In this document: piece by piece, positions 33,961 to 45,236 of the stretch | Layout: each line of letters begins with the position of its first letter | Numbering within the stretch: the stretch's first letter is position 1 | Assembly: GCA_016169945.1 (NCBI GenBank) | Contig: JADLSH010000201.1 | Span: 248,001-312,000, forward strand | Reading direction: 5' to 3' | DNA from: Trachythela sp. YZ-2020 | Taxonomy: Eukaryota; Cnidaria; Anthozoa; Malacalcyonacea; Clavulariidae | DNA: 64,000 bases | The notes under the pieces: generated by a model | Seen by the model: the letters and a program-made list of their open reading frames with translations, nothing else | Told to the model about the DNA's origin: nothing | Databases searched by the model: none | Program-made: the position numbers and the translations under genes

Positions 33961-34861
33961 CTAGCTTGTATTTGTATTGTGTGTTATGTAGTATATTTAT
34001 TGTAATAAACGTCATTTTAACGGAAGATTTTGCCGTGTATAAATAAATCACTGTTTGTGAGTTGGGCACCCACATAAAATATTGTTATAATATTAATAAT
34101 TGCATATTTCATAAAAAGTTGCTCATTCGCACAAAATATTTCGGTTTCTTTCCACAAAAAAGGAAAAGAAAAAAGTTGCATTCAAGGCATTGCAACAAAT
34201 ATAGGAAACACTAGATCCACGCAATTACACATTGATTTGGACTATTTTTGGAGACAAAACCTAGGTAAATATTATACCATACAAATTAAACGTCTTTTCA
34301 AGTCCATAAGCGCTATTTTTGGTGCAGTGTTACTACAGGAATATACCTTATAAATTATATAGTAAATTATGTCAAATTTTTAACATTTCGCTCGGTATAA
34401 CTTAATGCCGAAGGTGCGTGTATGTTTGTGGATGGAAATTTTCGATCGGAAATATATACATTTTAAAACCTAACAGGAAGCAGTAGCGAAAACGTGCGTA
34501 AATATGGGCTTTGCGGTTGGAATCAAACCTACCCCCTTTGCGAAAAGGTGCATTGCCAATGACCGAGAGCAACCGACAAGTTCGTACATATTAATACGTG
34601 CACGCAGGTTACAACCCCCACTGTCGATAGAGTCAAACTGCAAGTACTCTTCACACATGCATGTGACTGACGCTTATTATAGTCAGACTATTCTGCATAC
34701 TGAAAGAGTTCAACCTCAAGAGTAAATGTGCTAATCACTCTGGAAATAACGCCTCTTTGTTTGAACCGCGTATTTTTAAAATACTTCTCCTTCGTTAAGC
34801 AATGTTTGTTCATCTTGGAGTAAAAGTGAACATCACCGCCCTACCTTATTTAATTTAATAG
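33961..34861. other. upstream or intronic sequence of the secreted-protein gene
   Basis: No transposon was recognised. The + strand frame 34504-34725 and the overlapping minus frame 34470-34658 have no recognised motif. No signal-peptide exon was found in this interval. Confidence 0.4.
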
Positions 34862-35384
34862 GGTCTAATTATCATAAATGACTCAAATCCCGGACAATGT
34901 GACCAAAGCAAACACGGTACGCAAGTGTTGGTTCTAGATCGAGAAAATAACGAAAAAATTTTGACTTGTATCAAGAATGAAGGCGCGTACCAATGGACAA
35001 CCGCAGGAGGTTTGTACTACGAAAATATTGTGCATATACATACAAACACACCCCCACATGTGCCACAAAGAAAAATGTAACAGCTACCCAGATTAACAGT
35101 AGAGAATTAGTTAGTAGAGAGTTACCTGCTTGCAAGGCAGTTCATCTCCTTGATACATTCTGGAAAACGTGTATCTTAGTAAATCCCCATCGTATGTTGA
35201 CATGCTATTAGGGTCATTCATAATGAGCAAATAATATATAATATAGTAAGTTTTCATCTTAGGTGACAATCCAATTGGTGAGCTTTTTAGCCCTGGCTTT
35301 GACTGTTCGAAAATATTGGACTATAATCCTAAGGCAAAGGATGGAATGTATTGGATCCACCTTGGTGGCTATTATCCTAAACAA
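34862..35384 (+). CDS. N-terminal cysteine region (two exons)
   Basis: Exon 34862-35009 (acceptor TTTAATAG) reads GLIIINDSNPGQCDQSKHGT and on to KILTCIKNEGAYQWTTAG, with two Cys and a terminal Trp as in small beta-rich modules. Exon 35263-35384 reads GDNPIGELFSPGFDCSKILD and KDGMYWIHLGG. The latter resembles the collagen C-propeptide/fibrinogen-like lead-in (DG-x-YWI). The junction phases are 1 and 0. Confidence 0.8.
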
Positions 35385-38300
35385 GTAAAAAATAGTATTT
35401 TAATTATAAGATTTTGCTGATAATATTCCATAATTGCACGTTTCGTGATGGCGTACATGTTGGCAGATTTACAGAAAAGTATCATTATTTTTCATTGAAT
35501 TTGGCACCGACAAATCAGCTCACTTGAAATTTGGTGACCAAACGACACCGTTTGTTTTTTAGGTGTATTGTGATATGACCACGGATGGTGGTGGTTATAT
35601 CTTAGTTGGAAGGAAAAACAGCTCTGTAACATGGACAGTACCATCAAATGATATCCCTGTTGAGCCATATGGTGACCCACACTGGGCTAGTAACCTTGGA
35701 GACGCTCCAATCCTCGACTTCAGAGTTCAGATAGCGACAGAAGAAGATATTCAACAGGCAAAAGCTGACTGGTTAGTTAAATTTTCGACACCAAGTATGA
35801 TTATAGGAGTGAAAAACAAACTGAAAAGTTGACATTATTTCCTATTTTCAGGTCATTTAGACTGCAATCTGAACGTCCTCTAAAAAGACTGATGGTGGAT
35901 GACCAAGGATGTTCTCAGAATCAACCAGGAATTGGAAACATAGCATATGTGAAAGATATACAGACTGAAACTATTGTATCTACAGAATATCGTTGTTCTG
36001 TTTTTGGAAAATATCAACACCCATTGACAGGTTTTGGATGGGTAGGTGGATGATATAGATTTTGTTAGGTTGTAAGTAATATATGCAGCATGAGCGGAAG
36101 TGTTGTATAAGATACAATAATGAGTTGAAGGCAATGGGTTATATTATAAGACCTGGGGTATATTATGACTATAATTAAAGGACAAAACGTGTTGCTTAAG
36201 CTTGACCTCTGCGAAACGTATTGGTTAACTTACTCTAACCCTTACAAAGTGCCGTGACTCGTATGGGCTATGACCGGCAGGAGCTGGGGAGGGATGTCCG
36301 AAAGGGCTCCTGGAGAGAGCTCACGTGCCTTAATATAAGACAGCATGTGTCTTTGGTTGTTTTGTTTATAAGCCTACGTTACTTTTAATAAGAGAGAAAT
36401 TGTCTATAGTCCTTTTGGAAACTTTATAAAACTTAATTATTGAGATTTAAATAAATACTTTAATGGGAAAATAGCCAAATTTAAATAATGCCAGAGATCC
36501 TGGGTACATCTTGTCCGACGTACGCTGAGCCAGGTGGAGGATCGTTTCTGTTATCTTAAAGTCAAGCCACTCTCCTTACCCCCAGAAGTGCACAAAATAT
36601 GAAAAAAACATTATTGAAAACGTTTAGCGAGCTCTCGAAAAGTAAATCAGATTCATAGTTGCAATATTGTGATAATGTACGTTTTAGCACAAGATGAACT
36701 CTTGCTTAAATAAACCGTGTAGAAGTGGATTCGCGTATTGGGATCACCCACTAGCGGGGAAAGTCCAAGTGGATTTTCATGGATCGTTCAGGTAAAATGT
36801 CTGTCAGTATAATACATGCATGTTCCTATTGTTTTGATTACTTCCTCAAACAAGTTTAATTATAATATTGCTCGCCTCTGTGTTAATAGAAAACGCTTTA
36901 AAGTATAGTGTTTTCTTGAAATTTTTTTCAACGCTTCCATGCGTGGACAGAGGTTTGGCTAATTTTGAGACGCACAATTTCGTAGACCCAACCTCGACGT
37001 ACTAGTTAAAAAATACTCCAGATGGAAATCAAGTCGAATTGAATGTTTCTTTCTTGGTGTAATTTTTAGTGATATGCTAAACAGTTGATATCGTATTTTA
37101 GTAACACTTAAGACAAGACGTTTAATTCATCCAGGACGTTTTTTAGTATAATACAGTGAATATAGTTCACGAATCATTATTATGCCCTTAGATAGACTGC
37201 ATTTTTTCATATTACATAGTAGTACGTCCAAAAACGTAACCGACGCTGTAATAAATGATGTTGATTTATAGTTCACATTTTTACTATAGTTTTAGTGCCT
37301 CGGGTAATCATTCAGGAGTAAACCATGATGCTACTGCACTCGTTGGTTGTTCATCAAATCAAGTAAGAGCTAGTTTGGGTGGTAGAGGAATTGCAGACAG
37401 GGGGTAGAAAGTGTATCATAATTGAAGAGTGGGGGAAGCAGACCTTACTTTTCGCGGACAAAATTGGCGTAGTTTTGATGTGGTTGGACGTGATCAATAC
37501 TGTGTTATCTTGAGAAATTTTACGAAATAAGAATTTTGCCGACAGGTCAACATAGGTCCCCACACCCCTTCGTTACGTGTGATTTCTTCAACAAAATTGA
37601 CTAGACTAAATATAACGTAACCACAGGCTGAAAGAGCACCTCAAAATAGTTTATATTCAAAGTTTAACCATATTTAGATAAATTTGATTTAAATACAGAA
37701 AGCTTTTAATAATTGCCAATACTCCCGAAATGTGTAGAGTTTGAAGGAAAATTGGGACGTTCATTGGGCCCTTTCTCCCTATACGTTCAAAAGAGGACGT
37801 ATACTGCCTATTGCGAGTCAATGGGAAAAATTATAAACATGTGGATATCAAAGTACCCTCGTCAAACCTTGGAACTAAATAGTATAGAAATATTTTCAGA
37901 TTGATCGGAACTAGGCAAATACAATCAGAAAGCTGCATATTGCAGGTTTGAACCCTGGTCCTTAATTACTGTTAAAGAACTAATCACTGACTGCGTTGCC
38001 TCGCCGAATTTATACCTATGAGTATTCTTCTCTTATTTATGAGGTATGTTGCGGATGTTTTGGTCCAGTTGGCGGTACGGGTGATTACTGTAGTCCTGAC
38101 TGTACTGCAAAAAATGGCGGAACTGTGAAGAAGCAGACTTACACATGGTTCTGGGTGAGGACATCCCTTCCGAAACGTGTTTGGAGCAGATGTATGGAAT
38201 ACGATGTGAAGAATGAAAATGGCGACATGATCTCGTACAGATTATTGGATGGAAATACCACACCTGAAAAGGTGACAGTAATAGACAACTTTCAAACATG

Positions 38301-41300
38301 GCTTTTGAGCTAATATATATATATAACTTGAAATAATTTCCGAAATATATAGTATTGTATTTTTTTTCCTTAGCAGTATGGGAATAATAGCTTTTGGTTT
38401 CCATGCATTATGAAATCGAATCGTTTCCTCAACGTATAATTTCTGAAAGTCCCATCCAGAAATCAAACCCAAGGTCTCTATATAGCCTATAGTTTCCGTA
38501 TAGCGTACGGTCGGTACGCTCAGCAATCAATAAAAGTCCTAACCTAGTCCAGAAAAGTTATATTTGTTGCAAGTTCAAAGACAATGGACTTTGAATTGTC
38601 TTCGACATCAGTGGAAAATGGGGTTAAAACCTCGCGCACAATACGGTTAATGATAGGGTTGTCACTGGAGTCAAGGTCAAAGAGAAATATATTCGTGAGC
38701 GAAACATGAGCATGTTACCAAAATTTGTTTCAAAATGAGACAAATTTGAATGTTTTGCACATGAGACAATTTGCACATGCCCTCAGGGCATAGTATTTGA
38801 AGCCGTATATTTTTCATATTTTTGCAGGGTCACTGCCCTAAGGATGAAGCTTTGTTAAATGAAGGTGTAAGTAGTCTCTTAAGATTTTATTGTGCTGTGA
38901 AAGACTTGTGCCATAAAAAGGGTCATATGTACGCATGCGAGCTTGTGTTCTATTTACAGCTTGCAACATACGTCTTTTCAATTTCACATGTCCTTTACAT
39001 CGCGGAATGCTTCTTTAATAGAAAGTTTCAGTCACACGTACTGCACTCAGAGCTATAAATACGTTTTCCTCCCATTAGGTTGTCGTAGTTCCAGATGCCG
39101 AGACAGATAAGAAAGCGCCTGGGGTTCCTGGATTGTTTAAATATCGTACAGATAACAAGGAACTTTCTATTAGATCAAATGAAACTTGGAAAGTCATCGC
39201 ACCGGAGGAAAAGGTAGTGTAACAGTTGTTAGGAATTCATTCAGGAATTTTCGTATCATGTTGTTACTATAATTATCTGAGGAATAATCAATAGATGTAT
39301 AAAAGAGAGAATTTCTAAACATTCAAGATCTCAATGAACGATCTTTTCGATCCAATAGCAAAGGTTGACAGGAAATAGGGAACGCAATGTTTTCTTAAAT
39401 CTATTAAAATTTGCATGGATAAAATAGAACAAAAGATGTGCGGTTGACTGCAAGCATTTTGTTGAACAAGCATGCCCTGGCCTACTGCTGGCCGGGACAG
39501 AACCCATAGCGTTAGATCAATCTGCATGTAGATAAATGCCTGCCACTGATCTTAAAAATTAAGAACTGGATGGCATCCTTTTGAATTCAGTAAGCCGATT
39601 TTGGGGCCGGAATATTTATAAAGAGAACAGATTATCAAAGCTTTCACATAATTCGCAAGTAAAATTGTCCGATGTTTGACTTTCTTTTACTATCAAACAA
39701 ATGCCTGTTCCTTTGTTACATGGTAGATATAGCACCCCACAATATGAGACTTGAGGAGGGCCATATTGGTGTCACCTCATTAGTTATTTACTGGAAAATT
39801 TAAAAAGGAGAAGCCACTGATAAAAAGTATCTATCTAGACAACGTGTCTCGTTTCTTATTAACATCCAAAAAGCTGCACCTCTTCTAACATGTCAGCAAT
39901 ACCACAGTATATTTGTGATGGTTATACCAATATGACCGCCATTGCCTTCATTTATGCATAGCAGATGCACCATCCAGTTATACTTTTCAGATCAGTTTTG
40001 CATGCAGACAGCTATATGTTACCAGCAGGATGCTTGGAACACGTACTCTTATCGAGACTATTTTACTTTGCTCCACAATTTTACTCTGTGCCATCATCTT
40101 ATTTTGCTCTATAATTCTACTTTACTACAATATTTAGATCCTTGAAGAAACGTCGAAGATGTTTAGTCCAAAGTTAAAAGATATTGAGAGAAAACTTTAC
40201 AAACAAAACCAAACGGTAGGTCAGCCATATAAAACATGTAAATATCTCAGGTAAACAAACGAATACATGCATATAGGATAAAATGATATGTGTAAGAAAC
40301 AACTAGACGACTTGCACTAAGATGTCACGTGACCTTAATCTGCTTAAAATAGTAGATATGGATTAATAACATGAGAAAAAGCATACTTAGTGGTGTATTT
40401 TTAAAATTAGAAATTTTGGATTTCAAAACATACATTTACTAAAAGAAAATGGCGGTATTATAACTGGTCACGTGACTAACATGAAAGTGTTATGCATGTA
40501 CGAAATCTTTTTAAAATGCAATATTTTACACTAAAACATCACGAAATATAGTAAGCAAATGGCATGGTATTGTTCGCGCCGAGTTTTAGGGAAAAAGGTG
40601 ACTTTTCACCGCATTAAAATGCATTTTGTTTTTCGCCGCCATGTATTTTGGATGACAAATTGGAGTCATCCAACATGGCGGCCAAAAACAAAAATGTGTA
40701 TTTGACGTGGTAAAAGTATTCGTTTCTGCTAAAACTTGGCAGACGCAATATTGAAACGACCTCTTACAAGTTTCTTGAGCGGGTTAGGATGATAAAATTT
40801 ACTTCGAAGAAGTTTTTCACATACATTTACAAAATTTAGTTTAGTCACGTGACCCGATACATGTCGCCGTTTTCTCCAAGACATTTGAATCATTAAACAT
40901 CAAAAGTCTGAAATGTTACTTAAAACATCACCCTGTATCCATCTTACAAATTATAAATTCCATATCTCCTGTTTTACGAGAATTTAGATCACGTGATCTC
41001 TTAGTGCAAGTCGCCTATTGGCATATGAACTCGTTCATTAAATCAATTAAGTAAAATTTAGTTATAGAATGATATACGTACTGCATATATACCAGAGTAA
41101 AAACTTTAACTGCCATACCTGAAAGCTACCCTTTGTAGCGTTTGAAATTTCTCATATTCTTGTATATTTTTCACACATTCATTTATATGTCTTCTTTACT
41201 GCAGTCCACAATAAACATAAATATCCCCTTCTGTGCCCTTCTGCTTTGTCTGAAACTTCCGAAATCAACCGCCATTTTTTCCTATTTTGTTCCGTATTAC

Positions 41301-44300
41301 ATACTTCATGTAAAACTATTATAGTTTCGAACCGGTAAATACAAACAAATATATAGCATCTCTAGTATCCCGTTTTGATGACGTCAGTAATCGCGGGCAT
41401 GGTAATAATAGAGAGCTTTAGATTTAACTACGAGTAACAGGTGGGAAAATTGTTTGAGCATGCGCGAAACTCCCACGAATGCACGTGTATTTTGCGGGAC
41501 TCAAGAAATGTTTATTTCACGCCAAACCAAAACAATGTTGTCGATTCTGAAAGACAAATTTGTAGCTGTTGTTTAGGGCAACAAACCAAGAGAAAATTTG
41601 GATTTTCCGAAAACAATGTTGTATTATAACTTCATTTCTCTCTAATGTTCACAATATTTATAATGTAAACTATTAAATATCGGTTATTCAGTACAATACA
41701 AAACAGAGTCTCATTTCGCTTCTCCCAAGGATCAAATTCAAACCAAAAATACCAACATTTCTCGATTTATTACAAGGCCAGCACTTCTACTACGACTCGA
41801 AATACTATGAAATTTATTTTAAAAGTGCAAAATTTTGGTGCCACAACCTGTAACATCACAAAATTTTGTCCGAAAAGTATAAAGTTTAGGCTTCGAAATG
41901 AGAATCGTAGAAAAATCTGATTACTAAGTTTATCTGATTTTAGAATACTTTGAAAACCTCAATATAAGGCAAAAAGTGTATTTTTATGCCCATTTTTTGG
42001 GTAGCCTTCATCGTACAAATTACACTCGCACATGAAACCTGCTAAAATTCGGCCTTTTCTCGATTTTTTTGGCGAGTTTTCATTATATTGGTAGAAACTT
42101 AAAAGAAGAGCATGTTTTCTGACCTAATAATATTTTGGTGGCAAAGCATGTGTCTAAGAGAAAATTTAGGTCAAACATAAGCAATTTTAGCTGAATACCT
42201 TACATATACTGAAGTTTGACGACCATCGTTTGGCCACAATCCCACTCACAAACCAAACATTTATAACTTATTCTAGACAATAAACATGTGTATTACACAA
42301 TTCATCTAATTTTCCGTCAATATTGCGTTGCTGGTCGAGTTTATTTGCCATCAAAAACACACACTTGAGCACAAACTCCATTTTATGGCATGTTACAGCG
42401 ATGAATTATTTGTTGTTATTTTCCCGATTATGACAAGTAATTATGATCTTGGATGATTTTTCGTTAGCGTTTAAGTTTACCATCCTATTTTTTGTTTTAT
42501 TCCACAGCAGTAAGAGAAAAAGTTGAGAACAACATGACATGATTGTCGAACAAGAAAGCTCCCGCGATATTTTGGTCAGTTAGGACAATTTTGCCACCTG
42601 TTACTACGAGTACGACTATACGACTACGAGATTCGTTGTTCGCACACGCCATCTTCTTACGCTTGCATGTAGTGGCGCCATAATCTCGTAGCGGTGGCGA
42701 AATTGACAACGGGATTTTTGAAAAATCTCATAGTTAAACAAGCATCTACTACGAGATTATGGCGTCAGTACATGATGGCGTAAGACGATGGCGTGTGCAA
42801 ACAACGAATCTCGTAGTCGTAGAGGTACAGCTCGTAGTCAAATAATCTAAAACTCTCTAATATCCAATCGGAGATGACACCCTTATCCGGTAAGAAGTCT
42901 TATAGACTTTACGCAAATTTAAGTGCCTATGATTCGAAATATAGATTATTGTCAGCACTGATTAGCAACCTAAAAATATATATATATTCTCAATTCAAAA
43001 GGATATGAAAGTAGAATCCGAGCTGAAAGATGTCAAAGAAAGGTTCTATAAACAAAATCAAACGGTAAGTGTGCACGTGATAAACTTTATAGTAGAAAAA
43101 ATAATGCAGGAATATAGAAATCTAGCATTTTTATGGAATAAAGTAGTAACAATGTTGAAAATAGGCTTAGGGGGACCACTAGATTTTTGATGGGGGGAGG
43201 GGGTGGGGCGTAAATACCAAAATAAATATCGAGCAAGCATTTCTGATTTTAAAATAATATGATAATGACCAAAATAACTATGATTAAAATATATATCAAG
43301 TAGGCATGAAAGTTCCCACACCTATATAGCTGTCATGTAACTTACTAAATTCTGCTGAATTCTACCCCGCCCTAATAACTTATCAAATTCACATCTCACT
43401 TTTTTGACTGTGTAAGTGCAAATTCATTCTATGTAAATACATTTATTAATTAAGTTCTATTAATGTCCAATTTGACTCTAAACTTTGTACAAAGAATCCT
43501 GCAAGGATACAGAGATGAAAACAAAAATCCTCAACACAGTTAAAGGACTACAAAAAATGTAGAGCATTCACGCACCCCCCCCCCCCCCCCTCCTACTTGA
43601 ATTAAAGTGTGTATAATTAAAAATGGATTGTTTCTGCAGCACGGTTAAATATTCCAATTGCTGGTTTAAGCAATTTGTTTTATGTTAAATATAGAATGTA
43701 TCTATATATCTAGACAAATCCGACAAAACAATACTAATGTCGGAAATATGATCAATGCATGCAAGGTGAAATTTATTTTCCATTGGCGGAGAGTATATTC
43801 CTGTAATCCAGGTTACACTACACTTTCTAATAAATGGTTTATTCAAATCTGAAATTTTTTAGATTTTCCAAGAGGGATTAAAAGTAGATTCTAAACTGAA
43901 AGAAGTCGATCAAAAACTATATAAACAAAATCAAACGGTAAGTCTGCATGATAGATTTGATAGTAGAAAAAATACAGGCTATATACTTATGTTATCCAAA
44001 CACCGCACGTCGTATGAAATGGCAAAGGTACTGATTGAAATGCTCTTGAAAATATCGGGTATAGTCCTGACTGAAAAATCGCAGTGTTGCATCATATGAA
44101 TCTTAAAATTTTCCCTTCTTACCGTCGTAACGCGTATGTGTTCCAAGTCAATTGATGCCGGGATCTGCGTTGAGAATGAATCCTTTCGGTGTTCTTGTTT
44201 CATTCGAAAGCTATTATATTGCGCCAGCCTTTACAAACTCAGTTCACTATCATAAAAAAATTCAGAAGTATAAACAAAAATAACATTTTTCCACATTTGA

Positions 44301-45236
44301 AGAAAATTACAACTCATAGCTGATATATATACTACAACTTCTTGTACAATAGTTAGCAAAAGAAGAGCTGTCTTTGTAGAGTACCAAAAATGAAATGCCC
44401 AAAACTGACGTCTTAAACGTATAGCCATAACCACATAAACATATATTAATTCTATTTCAATATCAATGTATTTCATTTTCATATTAAGTGTTAATAACTA
44501 TTTTTGTAAATGACTAGTATAAAAACATTGCCAATTGCATTTTCTGTCTGCTTATATCGCTTGAGCTCATTAGTGGTAAATGTAAATATGTACACCATCA
44601 TATCGGAAGTACGTTATATTGTCATTTCTACCATGCATTTATGTGGCAATTAAATAGTTTTGTTATATTTCAGATGGATCTAAAATTTATGGAATTTGAA
44701 AAAAAGATGATCAAGTTACTGCGTAAGCGAGTATAGCTATATTTTTTACTAATTTTGGTCTATAAACAAAAAAAAACAATGATGGCATTCTACTGTGCAT
44801 CATGCATGATTGTATATCTCAATTTATTCTTATATATTGCACATTTACAGCACCGCAAGAATGCAGCAGTTATACATCGCTTGATAACAAAGATCGGAAC
44901 ATAAATTATGGCGGCAGTTCAACATTGTGTGACAGCGGTATTTCAACGGGATGGTACAGATTTGTTGGTGCTGCTGGAACTCAGATCTCGACGACATGTG
45001 TTCCAAGAGATAACAGAAGCATTCTAAAATGTTCCACTCATGGTGTTTCGTGGTTGAAAAAAGCTCCTCCTTCTGTCAGCGAGGGGAAAGTCACACGTAC
45101 GGTGTGCTTCAGTTGGGGCGGGAATTGTTGTTATCATCAGAAAGATATTGAAGTGATCAACTGTGGATTCTTCTATATCTACAAACTGGTATCTACAGGT
45201 GGTTGCTCTCACCGATACTGTGGAACTGATGTGTGA
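34862..45236 (+). CDS. secreted fibrinogen-C-like / coiled-coil / D8C protein, 14 exons
   Basis: Exons: 34862-35009, 35263-35384, 35563-35771, 35852-36041, 36688-36791, 37290-37362, 38044-38271, 38828-38866, 39079-39213, 40138-40215, 43002-43064, 43863-43937, 44674-44722, 44851-45236 (TGA). Every intron is GT-AG and all phases join, giving 632 residues from exon 34862 onward. Order of parts: N-terminal Cys region; a fibrinogen-C-like start (VYCDMTTDGGGYILVGRK); a cysteine-rich module; repeated helical mini-exons; a D8C domain. Cysteines throughout and the D8C domain imply an extracellular protein, but the start is not in this span (see 22377). Introns carry two TIR elements. Likely role: secreted or matrix protein; function is not established. 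Confidence 0.88.
35563..36041 (+). CDS. fibrinogen-C-like module (two exons)
   Basis: Exon 35563-35771 begins VYCDMTTDGGGYILVGRKNS, the signature opening of fibrinogen-C-related domains, and contains YGDPHWASNLGDAPILDFRV. Exon 35852-36041, joined inside a Trp codon (TG|G), reads SFRLQSERPLKRLM, then GCSQNQPGIGNIAYVKDI and RCSVFGKYQHPLTGFGW. I recall similar exons in cnidarian secreted proteins. The later part does not match a canonical fibrinogen C-terminal lobe, so the domain may be a divergent or partial FReD. Confidence 0.8.
36688..38271 (+). CDS. cysteine-rich middle module (three exons)
   Basis: Exon 36688-36791: HKMNSCLNKPCRSGFAYWDH to VDFHGSF. Exon 37290-37362: FSASGNHSGVNHDATALVGC. 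Exon 38044-38271: VCCGCFGPVGGTGDYCSPDC, then TYTWFWVRTSLPKRVWSRCM. Exon one ends in phase 2 and exon two restores it. The CCGC and CSPDC clusters suggest a disulfide-stabilised knot. I do not know a named family for this block, which appears to continue the fibrinogen-like fold. Confidence 0.75.
38828..39213 (+). CDS. linker exons (39-bp micro-exon and 135-bp exon)
   Basis: The micro-exon 38828-38866 encodes GHCPKDEALLNEG between a good acceptor (TTTTTGCAG) and GTAAGT. Exon 39079-39213 encodes VVVVPDAETDKKAPGVPGLF to SIRSNETWKVIAPEEK, with one N-glycosylation site (NET). Both are phase 0. The region likely ends the globular part before the helical stalk. Confidence 0.75.
40138..44722 (+). CDS. 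coiled-coil stalk built from repeated mini-exons
   Basis: Exons 40138-40215 (26 aa), 43002-43064 (21 aa) and 43863-43937 (25 aa) all end in YKQNQT followed by a GTA(A/G)G donor, and share S-x-L-K-(D/E) and helical, charged residues. Exon 44674-44722 (MDLKFMEFEKKMIKLL) ends the helix in phase 1. Heptad-like hydrophobic spacing suggests an oligomerising stalk. The similarity of exon ends points to tandem exon duplication. The 2.8-kb intron before 43002 holds two TIR elements. Confidence 0.8.
40304..41017. mobile_element. TIR element in the host-gene intron, about 714 bp
   Basis: The ends are TAGACGACTTGCACTAAG at the left and CTTAGTGCAAGTCGCCTA at the right, each next to a CACGTGA box. An internal inverted pair surrounds CGCCATGTATTTTGG and CAACATGGCGGCC at about 40636-40685. 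No coding. Confidence 0.8.
41409..42859. mobile_element. TIR element in the host-gene intron, about 1.45 kb
   Basis: The ends are TAGAGAGCTTTAGATTTAAC at the left and AATCTAAAACTCTCTA at the right. The right half has a nested inverted pair (about 42595-42695 and 42750-42838) with CTACGAGATT and CGCCATAATCTCGTAG words. Frame 41441-41629 (62 codons) lies within it and has several Cys but no recognised domain. Part of the left end is shared with sequence before the P element at 18964. Confidence 0.75.
43568..43592. repeat. poly-C tract in the host-gene intron
   Basis: A run of about 18 C residues near 43571-43590. It could form unusual secondary structure. No gene relevance is implied. Confidence 0.8.
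44851..45236 (+). CDS. D8C domain (uromodulin/GP2/OIT3-type), terminal exon
   Basis: 128 residues, acceptor CATTTACAG. Key boxes in order: ECSSYTSLDN, LCDSG, GWYRFVGAAGTQISTTCVP, CSTHGVSWLKKAPPSV, EGKVTRTVCFSWGGNCCYHQ, VINCGFFYIYKL, CSHRYCGTDV. This order of Cys, GWYRF, GWL and W-x-GNCC is that of the D8C domain of uromodulin, GP2 and OIT3, with its eight or more conserved cysteines. Length and spacing are normal. It ends two residues after the last Cys-containing motif. No ZP domain follows. No canonical AATAAA was seen close downstream. Confidence 0.92.
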
